From Trinickia fusca (GTDB lineage: Bacteria; Pseudomonadota; Gammaproteobacteria; Burkholderiales; Burkholderiaceae): 64,000 bases of DNA. Under the pieces are notes generated by a model. The model searched no databases and was not told where the DNA came from. It worked only from the letters and a program-made list of their open reading frames with translations. A program made the translations under genes and the position numbers. Positions 1-9,156 of the stretch are shown one piece after another. The DNA lies in the NCBI RefSeq assembly GCF_003628145.1, contig NZ_RBZV01000002.1, forward strand, positions 372,001 to 436,000. The letters run 5' to 3'. Each line of letters opens with the position of its first letter. The stretch's first letter is position 1.

Positions 1-2207
1 TCGTTGCCGTGTTGACGGCTGCCGACATTCCCGGCGAAAACAACTGCGGCCCCGTCGTGCACGACGATCCGATCCTCGCCATCGATACCGTGCAGTATCT
101 GGGGCAGCCGATCTTCGCCGTCGTCGCGCGCACCCATGAGCTCGCACGCCGCGCGGCGGCACTCGCCAAGAGCGACGACGTCGTGCGCTACGCCGAACTC
201 GAAGCCGTGCTGACGGCCGCAGCCGCACGAGACCGCAAATCGTACGTGCTGCCACCGCTGCATCTCGAGCGCGGCGCGCCGGCCCGCAACATCGCGGCTG
301 CACCGTATCGGCTCGCCGGCGAATTCGAAGTCGGCGGTCAGGAGCAGTTTTACCTCGAAAGCCAGGTCGCCTATGCGGTTCCGAAGGAAGGCGGCAGCAT
401 GCTCGTCTACAGCTCGACGCAGCATCCGAGCGAGATGCAGCAGGTCGTCGCGCATATGCTCGACTGGCCCGCGAACCACGTCACATGCGAATGCCGCCGA
501 ATGGGGGGTGGCTTCGGCGGCAAGGAATCGCAGTCGGCGGTGTTCGCGTGCCTAGCCGCGCTCGCCGCGCACAAGCTGCAACGGCCCGTGAAGCTGCGCC
601 CCGATCGCGACGACGACTTCATGATCACCGGCAAGCGGCACGACGCGGTCTATCGCTACGAAGCAGGCTTCGATGATGAGGGCCGCATCCTCGGTGCACG
701 CATCGAGATCGCGTTGCGGGCCGGCTACTCGGCCGACCTGTCCGGCGCCGTTGCCACGCGCGCGCTATGTCACGTCGACAATGCCTATTTCCTGCCCGAC
801 GTCGAGATCATCGCGTTGAGTTGCAAGACCAACACGCAATCGAACACGGCCTTCCGCGGCTTCGGCGGGCCGCAAGGCGCGCTCGTCACCGAGGTCATGA
901 TGGATGGCATCGCACGCACGCTCGGGCGCGATCCCCTCGATGTGCGCATGGCCAACTACTACGGCATCGGTGAACGCGATGTCACGCCCTACGGCCAGCG
1001 CGTCGAGGACAACATCCTCGCGCCGCTGACGGCGCAGTTGCTGGCGTCGAGCGACTACCACGCACGCCGCCGCGCGCTCGCGCAATTCAACGCGACGAGC
1101 CCGGTGCTCAAGCGCGGCCTCGCCTTCACGCCCGTCAAGTTCGGGATCTCGTTCAACGTGCCGTTCCTCAATCAGGCTGGGGCGCTCGTGCACGTGTACC
1201 GGGACGGCTCGGTGCTCGTCAATCACGGCGGCACCGAGATGGGCCAGGGCTTGAATACGAAGGTCGCGCAAGTGGTCGCGAACGAGTTCGGCTTGCCGCT
1301 CACCCAGGTGCGCGTCACCGCGACCGATACGTCGAAGGTGGCGAATACCTCGGCCACGGCCGCCTCGACGGGCAGCGATCTCAACGGCAAAGCCGCGCAA
1401 GCGGCCGCGCGCAAGATTCGCGACAGGCTTGCCGAGCTTGTCGCGCGCACGCTCGGCGGCAATGCAGGCGACGTGCGCTTCGAGCACTGCACCGTCTCCA
1501 CCGTCGACGGGGCGATGCCGTTCACGCAGCTCGTCAACGCGGCCTACCTCGCTCGTGTGCAGCTGTGGTCCGACGGCTTTTACGCGACGCCGAAAGTGCA
1601 TTGGAATGCGCAGACGCTGCGAGGACATCCGTTCTACTACTTCGCTTATGGCGCGGCTGTCTCGGAGGTCGTCGTCGATACGCTGACGGGCGAATACAAG
1701 CTCGTGCGCGCAGACCTGCTGCACGACGTGGGCCAATCGATCAACCCGGCCATCGACCTCGGCCAGATCGAAGGTGGCTTCATTCAAGGCATGGGCTGGC
1801 TCACGACCGAAGAGCTGTGGTGGGACCGTGATGGTCGACTGATGACGCACGCGCCGTCGACCTATAAGATCCCCGCTGTCAGCGACACGCCCGCATGCTT
1901 CAACGTGCAGATCTATCGCAACGAGAACGTCGAACCCACGGTCTATCTCTCGAAGGCAGTCGGCGAACCGCCGCTGCTGCTGTCGTTCTCGGTGTTCCTC
2001 GCGATCGCCGACGCCATCGCGGCCGCCGTACCAGACGCACCCGCGCCACCCGCGCTGCGCGCGCCGGCCACGCCCGAAGCAGTGCTCGATGCGCTCGACG
2101 CGCTGGCCGGTGGAGCTTACGATCCCATTGCAACGAATGCTGCCCTATCTACCGATTCGACAACGAACGGTGTGCGCGAGCATGTGTCCGTTTCCGGCAC
2201 TGATTGA
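1..2207 (+). CDS. xdhB: xanthine dehydrogenase molybdopterin-binding subunit, 5' end outside the window
   Basis: Large molybdenum-cofactor subunit of xanthine dehydrogenase, which oxidises hypoxanthine to xanthine and urate in the cytoplasm. The reading frame is open to base 3, and the residues before the first GTG (VAVLTAADIPG) belong to the conserved N-terminal part, so the true start lies upstream of the window. Visible family motifs are GGGFGGKE near the middle of the first third, RGFGGPQ, and GEPPLLL near the C-terminus, which carries the catalytic glutamate. The gene is followed 38 bases later by xdhC, then two purine deaminases on the same strand, as expected of a purine-degradation operon. 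The C-terminal tail after the last conserved block is Ala/Pro-rich and variable. Confidence 0.96.
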   Translation, partial: VAVLTAADIPGENNCGPVVHDDPILAIDTVQYLGQPIFAVVARTHELARRAAALAKSDDVVRYAELEAVLTAAAARDRKSYVLPPLHLERGAPARNIAAAPYRLAGEFEVGGQEQFYLESQVAYAVPKEGGSMLVYSSTQHPSEMQQVVAHMLDWPANHVTCECRRMGGGFGGKESQSAVFACLAALAAHKLQRPVKLRPDRDDDFMITGKRHDAVYRYEAGFDDEGRILGARIEIALRAGYSADLSGAVATRALCHVDNAYFLPDVEIIALSCKTNTQSNTAFRGFGGPQGALVTEVMMDGIARTLGRDPLDVRMANYYGIGERDVTPYGQRVEDNILAPLTAQLLASSDYHARRRALAQFNATSPVLKRGLAFTPVKFGISFNVPFLNQAGALVHVYRDGSVLVNHGGTEMGQGLNTKVAQVVANEFGLPLTQVRVTATDTSKVANTSATAASTGSDLNGKAAQAAARKIRDRLAELVARTLGGNAGDVRFEHCTVSTVDGAMPFTQLVNAAYLARVQLWSDGFYATPKVHWNAQTLRGHPFYYFAYGAAVSEVVVDTLTGEYKLVRADLLHDVGQSINPAIDLGQIEGGFIQGMGWLTTEELWWDRDGRLMTHAPSTYKIPAVSDTPACFNVQIYRNENVEPTVYLSKAVGEPPLLLSFSVFLAIADAIAAAVPDAPAPPALRAPATPEAVLDALDALAGGAYDPIATNAALSTDSTTNGVREHVSVSGTD

Positions 2208-2245
2208 CTCCGCTTGACCCCTGCTCGAAACGCAAAAGGAACGCA

Positions 2246-3358
2246 ATGCAACCGTGGCTCTCCGATCTGCAACAGCTGCTCGCGCACGGCGACGCACTCG
2301 TACTCGTGACCGTCGCGCGCGTCGAAGGCTCGGCGCCGCGCGAGCCGGGCACGAAGATGATCGTCACGCGTGATGGCGCCCGCCATACGATCGGCGGCGG
2401 CCATCTCGAATGGCGCGCCATCGAGATCGCGCGCGAGGTGCTGCGCGACGGCATGCGGGTGCCGCATCTGCGCCGGCTCGAGCGGCTGGCGCTGGGGCCG
2501 AGCCTCGGGCAGTGCTGCGGCGGCGCCGTGGTGCTCGCATTCGAGCGGCTCGACGTAGGCGATTTACCGTGGGTCTCGACGCTCGCCAAGCGCTCGCTCG
2601 CCGGCATGGCGACGATCCGTAGCGTATCATTCGGCCCTTCGCCGCAGGCCGTGCAGCTTGCCGACGCCGAGGCAGGCGAAGCCGGCCCCGCCTGCCTGCT
2701 GTGGGACGGCACGGGCTTCGACGAAAGCAGCGCGCAGCTGACCGAGCGCATCGCGCCACGCGAGTTCCCGGTCGTGCTGTTCGGCGCCGGCCACGTAGGT
2801 GCCGCGCTCGTGCGCGTGCTGGCGACGCTGCCGTGTCACGTGCACTGGGTCGACGAACGCGATGCGCAGTTTCCCGCGTCTCTCGCGCCGGGCAAGCTCG
2901 CGAACGTGACGATCGACGCCAACGATGCGCCCGACCAGGCTGTCGACCAAGCCGCCCCCGGCACCTACTTCATCGTGATGACGCACAACCACGCGCGCGA
3001 TCTCGAGCTGGCCGAACGCATCCTGCGCCGCGGCGACTTCGCGTTCTTCGGCATGATCGGCTCGCGCACGAAGCGACGTCAGTTCGAGCACCGGCTCGCC
3101 GCGCGTGGCATCGACGAAGCCCGCATCGCGCGCATGATGTGTCCGATCGGCGTCGACGGCATCGAGGACAAATCGCCCGAAGTCATTGCCATCGCAACCG
3201 CCGCGCAGGTGCTGCAAGCCGTCGAACGCGAGCGCGCGAAGGCTGAACCCGCCACACCCGCGCCGTTCGCCACGCCCCGCTCCACCGATATCACCCCCGA
3301 ACGACTGAACCATCGAACGACCGACCCAACGACCGACCATGACACCGACATTCTTTGA
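2246..3358 (+). CDS. xdhC: xanthine dehydrogenase accessory protein XdhC
   Basis: XdhC binds and sulfurates the molybdenum cofactor and inserts it into XdhB; it is not a subunit of the final enzyme. The N-terminal XdhC/CoxI domain carries [11 protein letters not shown] and TIGGGHLEW, and the C-terminal Rossmann domain carries [10 protein letters not shown] and GSRTKRRQF. The ATG at 2246 follows AAAGGA at 2235-2240, and the protein from there ([11 protein letters not shown]) starts like the family; an upstream ATG in the same frame would add 14 unlikely residues. The 3' end overlaps the next gene by 20 bases, so translation is probably coupled. The last 40 or so residues are low-complexity Ala/Pro/Thr. 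Confidence 0.95.
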   Translation: MQPWLSDLQQLLAHGDALVLVTVARVEGSAPREPGTKMIVTRDGARHTIGGGHLEWRAIEIAREVLRDGMRVPHLRRLERLALGPSLGQCCGGAVVLAFERLDVGDLPWVSTLAKRSLAGMATIRSVSFGPSPQAVQLADAEAGEAGPACLLWDGTGFDESSAQLTERIAPREFPVVLFGAGHVGAALVRVLATLPCHVHWVDERDAQFPASLAPGKLANVTIDANDAPDQAVDQAAPGTYFIVMTHNHARDLELAERILRRGDFAFFGMIGSRTKRRQFEHRLAARGIDEARIARMMCPIGVDGIEDKSPEVIAIATAAQVLQAVERERAKAEPATPAPFATPRSTDITPERLNHRTTDPTTDHDTDIL

Positions 3359-4364
3359 CAAAATCGCCGGCGCACCGAAGGCCGAGTTGCACATTCATAT
3401 CGAAGGCTCGCTCGAGCCCGAGCTCATCTTCAAGCTGGCGCAGCGCAACGGCGTGCGCCTGCCCTATGAATCGATCGAGGCACTGCGCGCCGCCTACGCG
3501 TTTACCGATCTGCAGTCGTTTCTCGACATCTATTACGCGGGCGCGAGCGTGCTGCTGCACGAGCAGGACTTCTACGACATGACGATGGCCTACGTCGAGC
3601 GTGCGCTCGCCGATAACGTCGTGCATACCGAGATCTTCTTCGACCCGCAAACGCACACCGAACGCGGCGTGGCGATCGAAACCGTCGTGGCCGGCATCGA
3701 ACGCGCGCTCGCCGACGGCGAGAAGCGCGGGTTGTCGAGCAAGCTGATCCTGTGCTTTCTACGACACCTGTCCGAAGAAAGTGCGCTGGCCACCTTCGAG
3801 GCCGCGCTGCCGCTGTTCGATCAGTATGCGCATCGTCTCGTCGGCGTCGGTCTCGACTCCTCGGAACAAGGCAATCCGCCGTCGAAATTCGCGCGCGTGT
3901 TCGCCAAGGCGCGTGAGCGCGGCCTGAAGCTCGTCGCGCACGCCGGCGAGGAAGGTCCGCCCGCCTACGTCGAGCAAGCGCTGGACCTGCTCAAGGTCGA
4001 TCGCATCGACCACGGCGTGCGCAGCATCGAAAGCCCCACGCTCGTCAAACGGCTCGCGGACACACGCATCGCGTTGACCGTCTGCCCGCTCTCGAACCTG
4101 AAGCTGTGCGTGTTCGACGACTTGAAGCAGCACACGCTGAAGTCGCTGCTCGCGCAAGGCGTGGCCGTGACCATCAACTCCGACGATCCGGCCTATTTCG
4201 GCGGCTACGTCAACACCAATTACCTCGCCACGGTCGAAGCTCTCGGGCTCGCCGACGCCGAGGTCTACACGATCATCCGCAACGGTTTCGAAGCTTCGTT
4301 CGTCACGCCCGCGGCGCGCGACGCGCTGCTCGCGAAACTCGATGCGTACTGGCGCAGCCACTAG
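3339..4364 (+). CDS. adenine deaminase-type purine deaminase (often annotated adenosine deaminase)
   Basis: Zinc-dependent amidohydrolase of the adenosine/adenine deaminase superfamily, 341 residues. Metal and catalytic motifs are [14 protein letters not shown], the HAGEEGP glutamate, RIDHGVRS, and [11 protein letters not shown]. The combination [31 protein letters not shown] and [11 protein letters not shown] resembles the yeast Aah1/adenine deaminase branch rather than mammalian adenosine deaminase (family knowledge recalled, not searched). The expected reaction is therefore adenine to hypoxanthine, the substrate of the xdh enzyme encoded upstream. The ATG lies within the end of xdhC. Confidence 0.93.
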   Translation: MTPTFFDKIAGAPKAELHIHIEGSLEPELIFKLAQRNGVRLPYESIEALRAAYAFTDLQSFLDIYYAGASVLLHEQDFYDMTMAYVERALADNVVHTEIFFDPQTHTERGVAIETVVAGIERALADGEKRGLSSKLILCFLRHLSEESALATFEAALPLFDQYAHRLVGVGLDSSEQGNPPSKFARVFAKARERGLKLVAHAGEEGPPAYVEQALDLLKVDRIDHGVRSIESPTLVKRLADTRIALTVCPLSNLKLCVFDDLKQHTLKSLLAQGVAVTINSDDPAYFGGYVNTNYLATVEALGLADAEVYTIIRNGFEASFVTPAARDALLAKLDAYWRSH

Positions 4365-4448
4365 TCGGCGGAGCCACTCGTCGGCACGGCGACCAGCGCA
4401 CGTACGCGCGGGCACCCCTTTGTCAGCTTTTGAGGAAATGTATCGACC

Positions 4449-5765
4449 ATGAGTCAAACCGACCAGCGTATCGCCTATCGCGCGAAGCTCCTGACCTTCA
4501 AGGGCGACCCGGCCCTCGACGCCGATGCTGCGGTGTTCGATGACGACGGACTGCTCGTCGTCGAACACGGGCGCGTGGTGGCCGCGGGCGCGTATGCGGC
4601 GCTCAAGCACCATGTCACGTCCGAGACCGAAGTGCGTGAACTGCGCGACAAGCTGATCGTGCCCGGCTTCATCGATACGCACGTGCACTACCCGCAGACC
4701 GACATGATCGCGTCACCGGCCACGGGGCTGCTGCCGTGGCTCGAGACGTACACGTTCCCCACCGAGCGCCGCTTCGCCGATACCGCCTATGCGCAGGACA
4801 CGGCCAACTTCTTCGTCGACCAGCTGCTCGCCTGCGGCACGACGACGGCGCTCGTCTACTGCACCGTGCATAAACAGTCGGCCGATGCGCTGTTTTCGGC
4901 CAGCGAAGCGCGCAATCTGCGCATGATCGCAGGCAAGGTGCTGATGGATCGTCACTGCCCCGAGTTCCTGCGCGACACGGCCCAGTCGGGCTACGACGAC
5001 AGCGCCGAGCTGATCGCGCGCTGGCACGGCCGCGGCCGTCAGCTGTATGCGTTGACGCCGCGCTTCGCGCCGACCTCGACGCACGAACAGCTCGAAGCGT
5101 GCAGCGCGCTCGCCAAGGCGCATCCCGATGTATTCATCCAGAGTCACGTCGCCGAGAACGTCGACGAGGTCAAGTGGGTCGCCGAGCTGTTCCCAGGCCA
5201 TCGCAGCTACCTCGATGTGTACGAGCACTACGGCCTGCTGCGTCGGCGCGCCGTGTATGGCCACTGCATCTATCTCGACGACGAGGACCGCGCGCGCATG
5301 GCGGACACGGGTGCCGTCGCATCACATTGTCCGACCTCGAACCTGTTCCTCGGCAGCGGTCTGTTCGACTTCGAAAAGGCCGGCCGCGCAGGCATGCCCG
5401 TCGCGCTCGGCACCGACGTCGGTGGCGGCACGTCGTTTTCGATGCTGCAGACGATGAACGAGGCGCACAAGGTCGCACGCATGACCGGCCATACGCTGAG
5501 CGCCACGCGCATGTTCTGGCTGGCGACGGCCGGCGCCGCGCAGGCACTCGATCTCGCCGATACGGTCGGCACGCTCGCGCCGGGGAGCGAGGCCGACTTC
5601 GTCGTGCTCGATGACCAAGCGACGCCGCTGCTCGCACGCCGCACGGCACGCGCCGAATCGCTCGAAGAGTGGCTGTTCGCGCTGGCCCTGCTCGGCGACG
5701 ATCGCGCCGTCCACGCGACGTATGCCGCTGGCCAGTGCGTGCATCGGCGCGACGCGGGCCGCTGA
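4449..5765 (+). CDS. guaD: guanine deaminase
   Basis: Converts guanine to xanthine, completing the supply of substrates to xanthine dehydrogenase. It is a 438-residue zinc amidohydrolase with PGFIDTHVHYPQ (metal ligands), a central QSHVAEN, YGHCIYLDDED, SHCPTSNLFLGSGLFD and the late aspartate in GTDVGGGTSFSM, all characteristic of GuaD. A GAGGA sequence lies at 4432-4436, upstream of the ATG. It is the last gene of the purine operon; a strong inverted repeat lies 31 bases after the stop, and the next gene converges from the other strand. Confidence 0.96.
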   Translation: MSQTDQRIAYRAKLLTFKGDPALDADAAVFDDDGLLVVEHGRVVAAGAYAALKHHVTSETEVRELRDKLIVPGFIDTHVHYPQTDMIASPATGLLPWLETYTFPTERRFADTAYAQDTANFFVDQLLACGTTTALVYCTVHKQSADALFSASEARNLRMIAGKVLMDRHCPEFLRDTAQSGYDDSAELIARWHGRGRQLYALTPRFAPTSTHEQLEACSALAKAHPDVFIQSHVAENVDEVKWVAELFPGHRSYLDVYEHYGLLRRRAVYGHCIYLDDEDRARMADTGAVASHCPTSNLFLGSGLFDFEKAGRAGMPVALGTDVGGGTSFSMLQTMNEAHKVARMTGHTLSATRMFWLATAGAAQALDLADTVGTLAPGSEADFVVLDDQATPLLARRTARAESLEEWLFALALLGDDRAVHATYAAGQCVHRRDAGR

Positions 5766-5795
5766 GCTTCGAACCTCTGCTCGCTTGCGCAAAAG

Positions 5796-5828
5796 CGAAC
5801 GGCGCCTGGAAACACCAGGCGCCGTTCG
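5796..5828. terminator. bidirectional terminator hairpin between guaD and the aryl polyene cluster
   Basis: Perfect 14-base stem (5796-5809 with 5815-5828) around a 5-base AAACA-type loop, GC-rich at the centre. On the minus strand the stem is followed within two bases by TTTT (5791-5794 read in reverse), so it suits termination of the FAD-enzyme gene; there is no T-run on the plus side. It sits between two converging genes. Confidence 0.75.
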
Positions 5829-5890
5829 TCGCTTCAGCCGACATCGACCCGCCCACTTCAGATTTCTACATGGCCGGGCACTCGCCGACT

Positions 5891-7138
5891 TCAATCCATC
5901 GTGCAAACTTCGTGCAGCGTATTGAGGCGTCGCTCGGGATCGGCCACGTACGGATTCGTCTCGTCCCACGCATAGCCGGCCAGCACCGCACAGATCATGC
6001 GGCGAATCGAAGGCGTCTGCTGCTCGTAGAAGATGATGTCTTGCAGTTCGCCCGTGTACCAGCGCTCGACGAACGCGCGGAACGTATCGATGCCCTTGCG
6101 CAGCGGCACGTCGTAGTCGGCCATCCAGTCGACGCGCTCGCCGTCGAACTGACGCAGCAGCGCGTGCGCAGCCATATGCGCCGAGCGCAGCGCGATCGTC
6201 ACACCCGACGAGAACACGGGGTCGAGGAACTCGCCCGCGTTGCCGAGCAGCGCGTAGCCGGGGCCGTGCAAGCGTTCGACGTTCGCTGCGTAGCCGCCGA
6301 TTTGGCGTACCGGCATCAAGAACGGTGCATCGCCGAACCGCTTGGCGACGGTCGGTTCGCCGCGCATGAGCTCACGCAGGGTCGCCTCGCGGGCGGCTTC
6401 GGGCACATCGAGGAACGATGCGTCGGCCACGCAGCCGACCGACGTGCGGCCGTTCGCGAGCGGAATCATCCAGTACCAGACGTCGCGCCGCTCGGGGTGG
6501 ATCGCCACGCAGATCTTGTTGCGGTCCATGCTGCCGGCCGGCAGCGCGTCAAGCACGTGCGAGAACAGCGCGGCGCGCGTGGGCATGCCCGTCGGCCGCT
6601 CGAGATCGAGCAGGCGCGGCAGCACACGGCCGAAACCGCTTGCATCGAGCACGAACCGTGCATGCACGCGGTAGCGGTTGCCCGCTTCGTCGCTTACATC
6701 GAGCTTGGGCGCGTCACCGGTCTCGATCGCCTGCACGGTATGGCCGAAGCGTACCTGCGCGCCCTGCTCGGCCGCGCGGCGAATCAGCACCTCGTCGAAC
6801 ACCGCGCGTTCGACCTGATAAGTCGTGCCCCAACCCTCGGAATGTTTATCGCGGAAATCGAACGTCGACGTCTTGTCGCCCGACACGAAGGCAGCGCCGT
6901 TCTTGTACTGGAAGCCGGCTTCGACCACGGCTTGCAGCATGCCGGCCTCTTCGAGGTAAGCCATGCTTTGCGGCAACAGGCTCTCGCCGATCGAAAAGCG
7001 CGGGAAATGCTGGCGCTCGAGCACGAGCACCGAGCGGCCGGCGCGCGTAAGCAGCGCCGAGGCGATTGCACCGGCCGGCCCTGCGCCGATGATGGCTACG
7101 TCGACTTGCACGTCGTCTTGCGGTAATGCGTTGTTCAT
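5891..7138 (-). CDS. FAD-dependent oxidoreductase with flavin-halogenase signatures (aryl polyene cluster)
   Basis: 415-residue flavoprotein of the tryptophan-halogenase/geranylgeranyl-reductase superfamily. The FAD-binding GAGPAG is at residues 18-23, and GNAGEFLDPVFSSGV at about 299-313 is the second FAD block. Two further features match flavin-dependent halogenases: a lysine at residue 79 inside GFQYKNGAAF, and W-Y-W-M-I-P at 221-226, which fits the W-x-W-x-I-P signature. Related FAD enzymes occur in many aryl polyene and xanthomonadin clusters. It may modify the aryl head group, by halogenation or oxidation; activity cannot be told from sequence. It is divergent from the methyltransferase gene with a 156-base shared upstream region. 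Confidence 0.88.
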   Translation of the reverse strand: MNNALPQDDVQVDVAIIGAGPAGAIASALLTRAGRSVLVLERQHFPRFSIGESLLPQSMAYLEEAGMLQAVVEAGFQYKNGAAFVSGDKTSTFDFRDKHSEGWGTTYQVERAVFDEVLIRRAAEQGAQVRFGHTVQAIETGDAPKLDVSDEAGNRYRVHARFVLDASGFGRVLPRLLDLERPTGMPTRAALFSHVLDALPAGSMDRNKICVAIHPERRDVWYWMIPLANGRTSVGCVADASFLDVPEAAREATLRELMRGEPTVAKRFGDAPFLMPVRQIGGYAANVERLHGPGYALLGNAGEFLDPVFSSGVTIALRSAHMAAHALLRQFDGERVDWMADYDVPLRKGIDTFRAFVERWYTGELQDIIFYEQQTPSIRRMICAVLAGYAWDETNPYVADPERRLNTLHEVCTMD

Positions 7139-7294
7139 CTATGCCTCTGTTCGTCTAGTTCGTCTTTCTCGACGTGTTGCTGCGTCCTTTCGTCACGGCA
7201 TCTACTTCCATCCCCGACTGCCGAGCACGATGCGACGAGTTGCCATTACAATCGCCGGCGCTACAAGAACAATTCGCCTGCGGGGGAATACCAC

Positions 7295-8029
7295 GTGTCA
7301 ATCAAGTCACTTGCTGCCGTACGCGCGTCCGTCCCGTTCGTACCCGAAACGGCGTTCGGCGTCTGGTTTCTGCGCACCTACACCTGGGAACATCATGTGT
7401 TGCGGGTCGCCATCGACGATCTCAAACGGCTCATCGATGGGCCGCTGCCCGATGCGCCCGTCATCGTCGACGTCGGCTGCGGCCAGGGCATTTCGTTCAA
7501 GCTGCTCGCCCAAGCATTCGCCCCGCAGCGCATCGTCGGCATCGACTACCACGAGCCGTCGCTCGCGCTCGCACGCGACGCCGCGCAACAGGTGGGCACC
7601 GAAATCGAGCTGCTGCATGGCGACTGCGCCGCGCTGCCGTTGCCCGATGCATGCGCCGACATCGTGTTCTGCCATCAAACGTTCCATCATCTGGTGGAGC
7701 AAGAGCGTGCGCTCGCCGAGTTTCATCGTGTGTTGAAGCCGGGCGGCCTGCTGCTGTTCGCCGAATCGACCGACGCCTACATCAAGTCGTGGGTCATCCG
7801 TCTGCTGTTCCGTCATCCGATGCATGTGCAAAAGAGCGCCGATGGTTATCTCGCCATGCTGCGCGAAGGCGGCTTCGCGTTTGGCCGGGAAAACATTTCG
7901 TTGCCCTATCTTTGGTGGAGTCGTGCGAAGGATTTCGGTCTGCTCGAACGGTTGGGTGTGTACACGCCCAAGCCCGGCAAGCGCCGCGAAACGCTCGTCA
8001 ATGTCGCGGCGCGCAAGGCAGGCGGTTAA
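7295..8029 (+). CDS. SAM-dependent methyltransferase of the aryl polyene cluster
   Basis: 244-residue class I methyltransferase. The SAM-binding motif I VIVDVGCGQG is near residue 60, GIDYHEPSLALA follows as motif II, and VLKPGGLLLFAEST is the post-motif region. In aryl polyene clusters such an enzyme methylates the aryl head. The start is a GTG at 7295 with GGGGGAA at 7282-7288. It is the only plus-strand gene inside the cluster. Its stop codon overlaps the stop of the converging DUF2846 gene by three bases. Confidence 0.9.
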   Translation: MSIKSLAAVRASVPFVPETAFGVWFLRTYTWEHHVLRVAIDDLKRLIDGPLPDAPVIVDVGCGQGISFKLLAQAFAPQRIVGIDYHEPSLALARDAAQQVGTEIELLHGDCAALPLPDACADIVFCHQTFHHLVEQERALAEFHRVLKPGGLLLFAESTDAYIKSWVIRLLFRHPMHVQKSADGYLAMLREGGFAFGRENISLPYLWWSRAKDFGLLERLGVYTPKPGKRRETLVNVAARKAGG

Positions 8030-8544
8030 TCCGCCGCGTCAGCATCCGAATCGTCTGCTGCCTCGGAGGCCGGCTCGCCGGACGCCGGTCGGACGGTGTC
8101 CGCGGCATTCCCGTTACCGTCGTAATGAAGCCGCTTCAATTGTCGCCTTGCCGTCCTACGATCGACCAGTTTCGGCACCATTCGGCCACTGGCAGACCCC
8201 TTGCTCAGTTGCTCACTCACGTACGCGACTTCCCCCGACTCCACCGTCAGGGACAGCGTCTTTTCGACCTCCGTGCGGATCGAAACGGTGTGCTGTCCGG
8301 CGGGAACGTCTACGTAGAAAAAGCCTCTGGGCTTCGCAGATCCAACTTTCTTTCCGTCGAGCATGATGGCAGGCTGAGTCACCTCGCCAGGCAATTCGTT
8401 GGATCTGCGGTAAAAGTAGATGCGCCCCTCGTCGGCGACCAATTTCGGCGCCGAGCGACTCACTTTCTTGTACGACTCGCCATGGGCGCAAGCCCCGAGG
8501 GCCAAGATGGCGATAATGGCCGCGATTTTTTGGATTCTGGTCAT
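8026..8544 (-). CDS. DUF2846-type lipoprotein at the end of the aryl polyene operon
   Basis: 172-residue predicted lipoprotein. The N-terminus has a hydrophobic signal ending in LALGACA, giving a lipobox cysteine at about residue 19. The body (EGRIYFYRRS, AIMLDGKKVG, FYVDVPAGQHTVSI) matches the beta-sandwich DUF2846 family as I remember it. The C-terminal 40 residues are acidic and probably disordered. It follows the two exported paralogues at 8635-9588 on the same strand with a 90-base gap and is likely co-transcribed with them. Function unknown. Confidence 0.8.
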   Translation of the reverse strand: MTRIQKIAAIIAILALGACAHGESYKKVSRSAPKLVADEGRIYFYRRSNELPGEVTQPAIMLDGKKVGSAKPRGFFYVDVPAGQHTVSIRTEVEKTLSLTVESGEVAYVSEQLSKGSASGRMVPKLVDRRTARRQLKRLHYDGNGNAADTVRPASGEPASEAADDSDADAAD

Positions 8545-8557
8545 ATTTGTTTTTGTC

Positions 8558-8585
8558 TTTGGGAGGGGTTTGCCCCCCTCCCAAA
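8558..8585. repeat. inverted repeat ahead of the DUF2846 gene
   Basis: An 11-base perfect stem (8558-8568 with 8575-8585) around a 6-base loop, 13 bases upstream of the DUF2846 start. There is no T-run in the minus direction after it, so it looks less like a terminator than like an mRNA processing or translation-control hairpin. A second, imperfect hairpin lies at about 8596-8620. Confidence 0.4.
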
Positions 8586-8634
8586 AGCTTTTTCCAAACC
8601 AGCCTGAAGGCCGGCTTTGGACAATTGCTCATGG

Positions 8635-9084
8635 TTACTTCGTCGTCTTCAAAGTAACGACGTCACCCTTGAGCGTGACGCCTGCCATCAGAGCGCCGGC
8701 GCCGCAGGTGTACTCGGTCGCGCTCGCCTTCTCTTTGTCGTAGTAGTTGCTCTTGATGTTGATGACGGCGTTGCCGCCTTCCTTACGCGCGCGCTTTTGC
8801 AACTCGAGCACCGCCGACAGGAACACGTGTTGACATGCGGCTTCGTCGCTCTTGCCGAATGCGTTGGTCTTCTTGTTCGCCTGGAATTCGCCGAACTTCT
8901 TCACGACGGCCGCGTGCGGCTGGCCTGCGAAGTACAGCCCGATGTCGTCGCCGACCTTCGCTTCGCCGGTCGAACTCTTCAAGGCATCGTCGATCGAGTA
9001 GTCATCGATACTGTTGCGCGCAAACGCGTGGGTGGCAGCAAGCGAAGCAGTCAGCACAGCGGCGATCAGCAGATGGCGTTTCAT
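8635..9084 (-). CDS. exported YbjQ-like protein, paralogue B (aryl polyene operon)
   Basis: 149 residues with a clear Sec signal peptide (hydrophobic core followed by THAFA). The mature part has VGLYFAG-like and GGNAVINIKSNYY segments, plus two cysteines (CQHVF and TEYTCGAG) placed as in its neighbour at 9157-9588. Such proteins in aryl polyene clusters are often mislabelled as excinuclease ATPase; no ATPase motif is present. The fold is probably the YbjQ/heavy-metal-binding type, exported here to the periplasm. Role in pigment assembly unknown. Confidence 0.8.
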   Translation of the reverse strand: MKRHLLIAAVLTASLAATHAFARNSIDDYSIDDALKSSTGEAKVGDDIGLYFAGQPHAAVVKKFGEFQANKKTNAFGKSDEAACQHVFLSAVLELQKRARKEGGNAVINIKSNYYDKEKASATEYTCGAGALMAGVTLKGDVVTLKTTK

Positions 9085-9156
9085 GTTGTTGTTCCTGGTT
9101 GTTGTCGGTCAGTGGAGAAAGAGCAGCCCAGGCCGGCATCGAGCCGGCCCTCGGCC

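Noticed and set aside
765..1850. Minus-strand frame opposite xdhB
   Set aside because: Shadow of xdhB; no motif and no ribosome-binding site.
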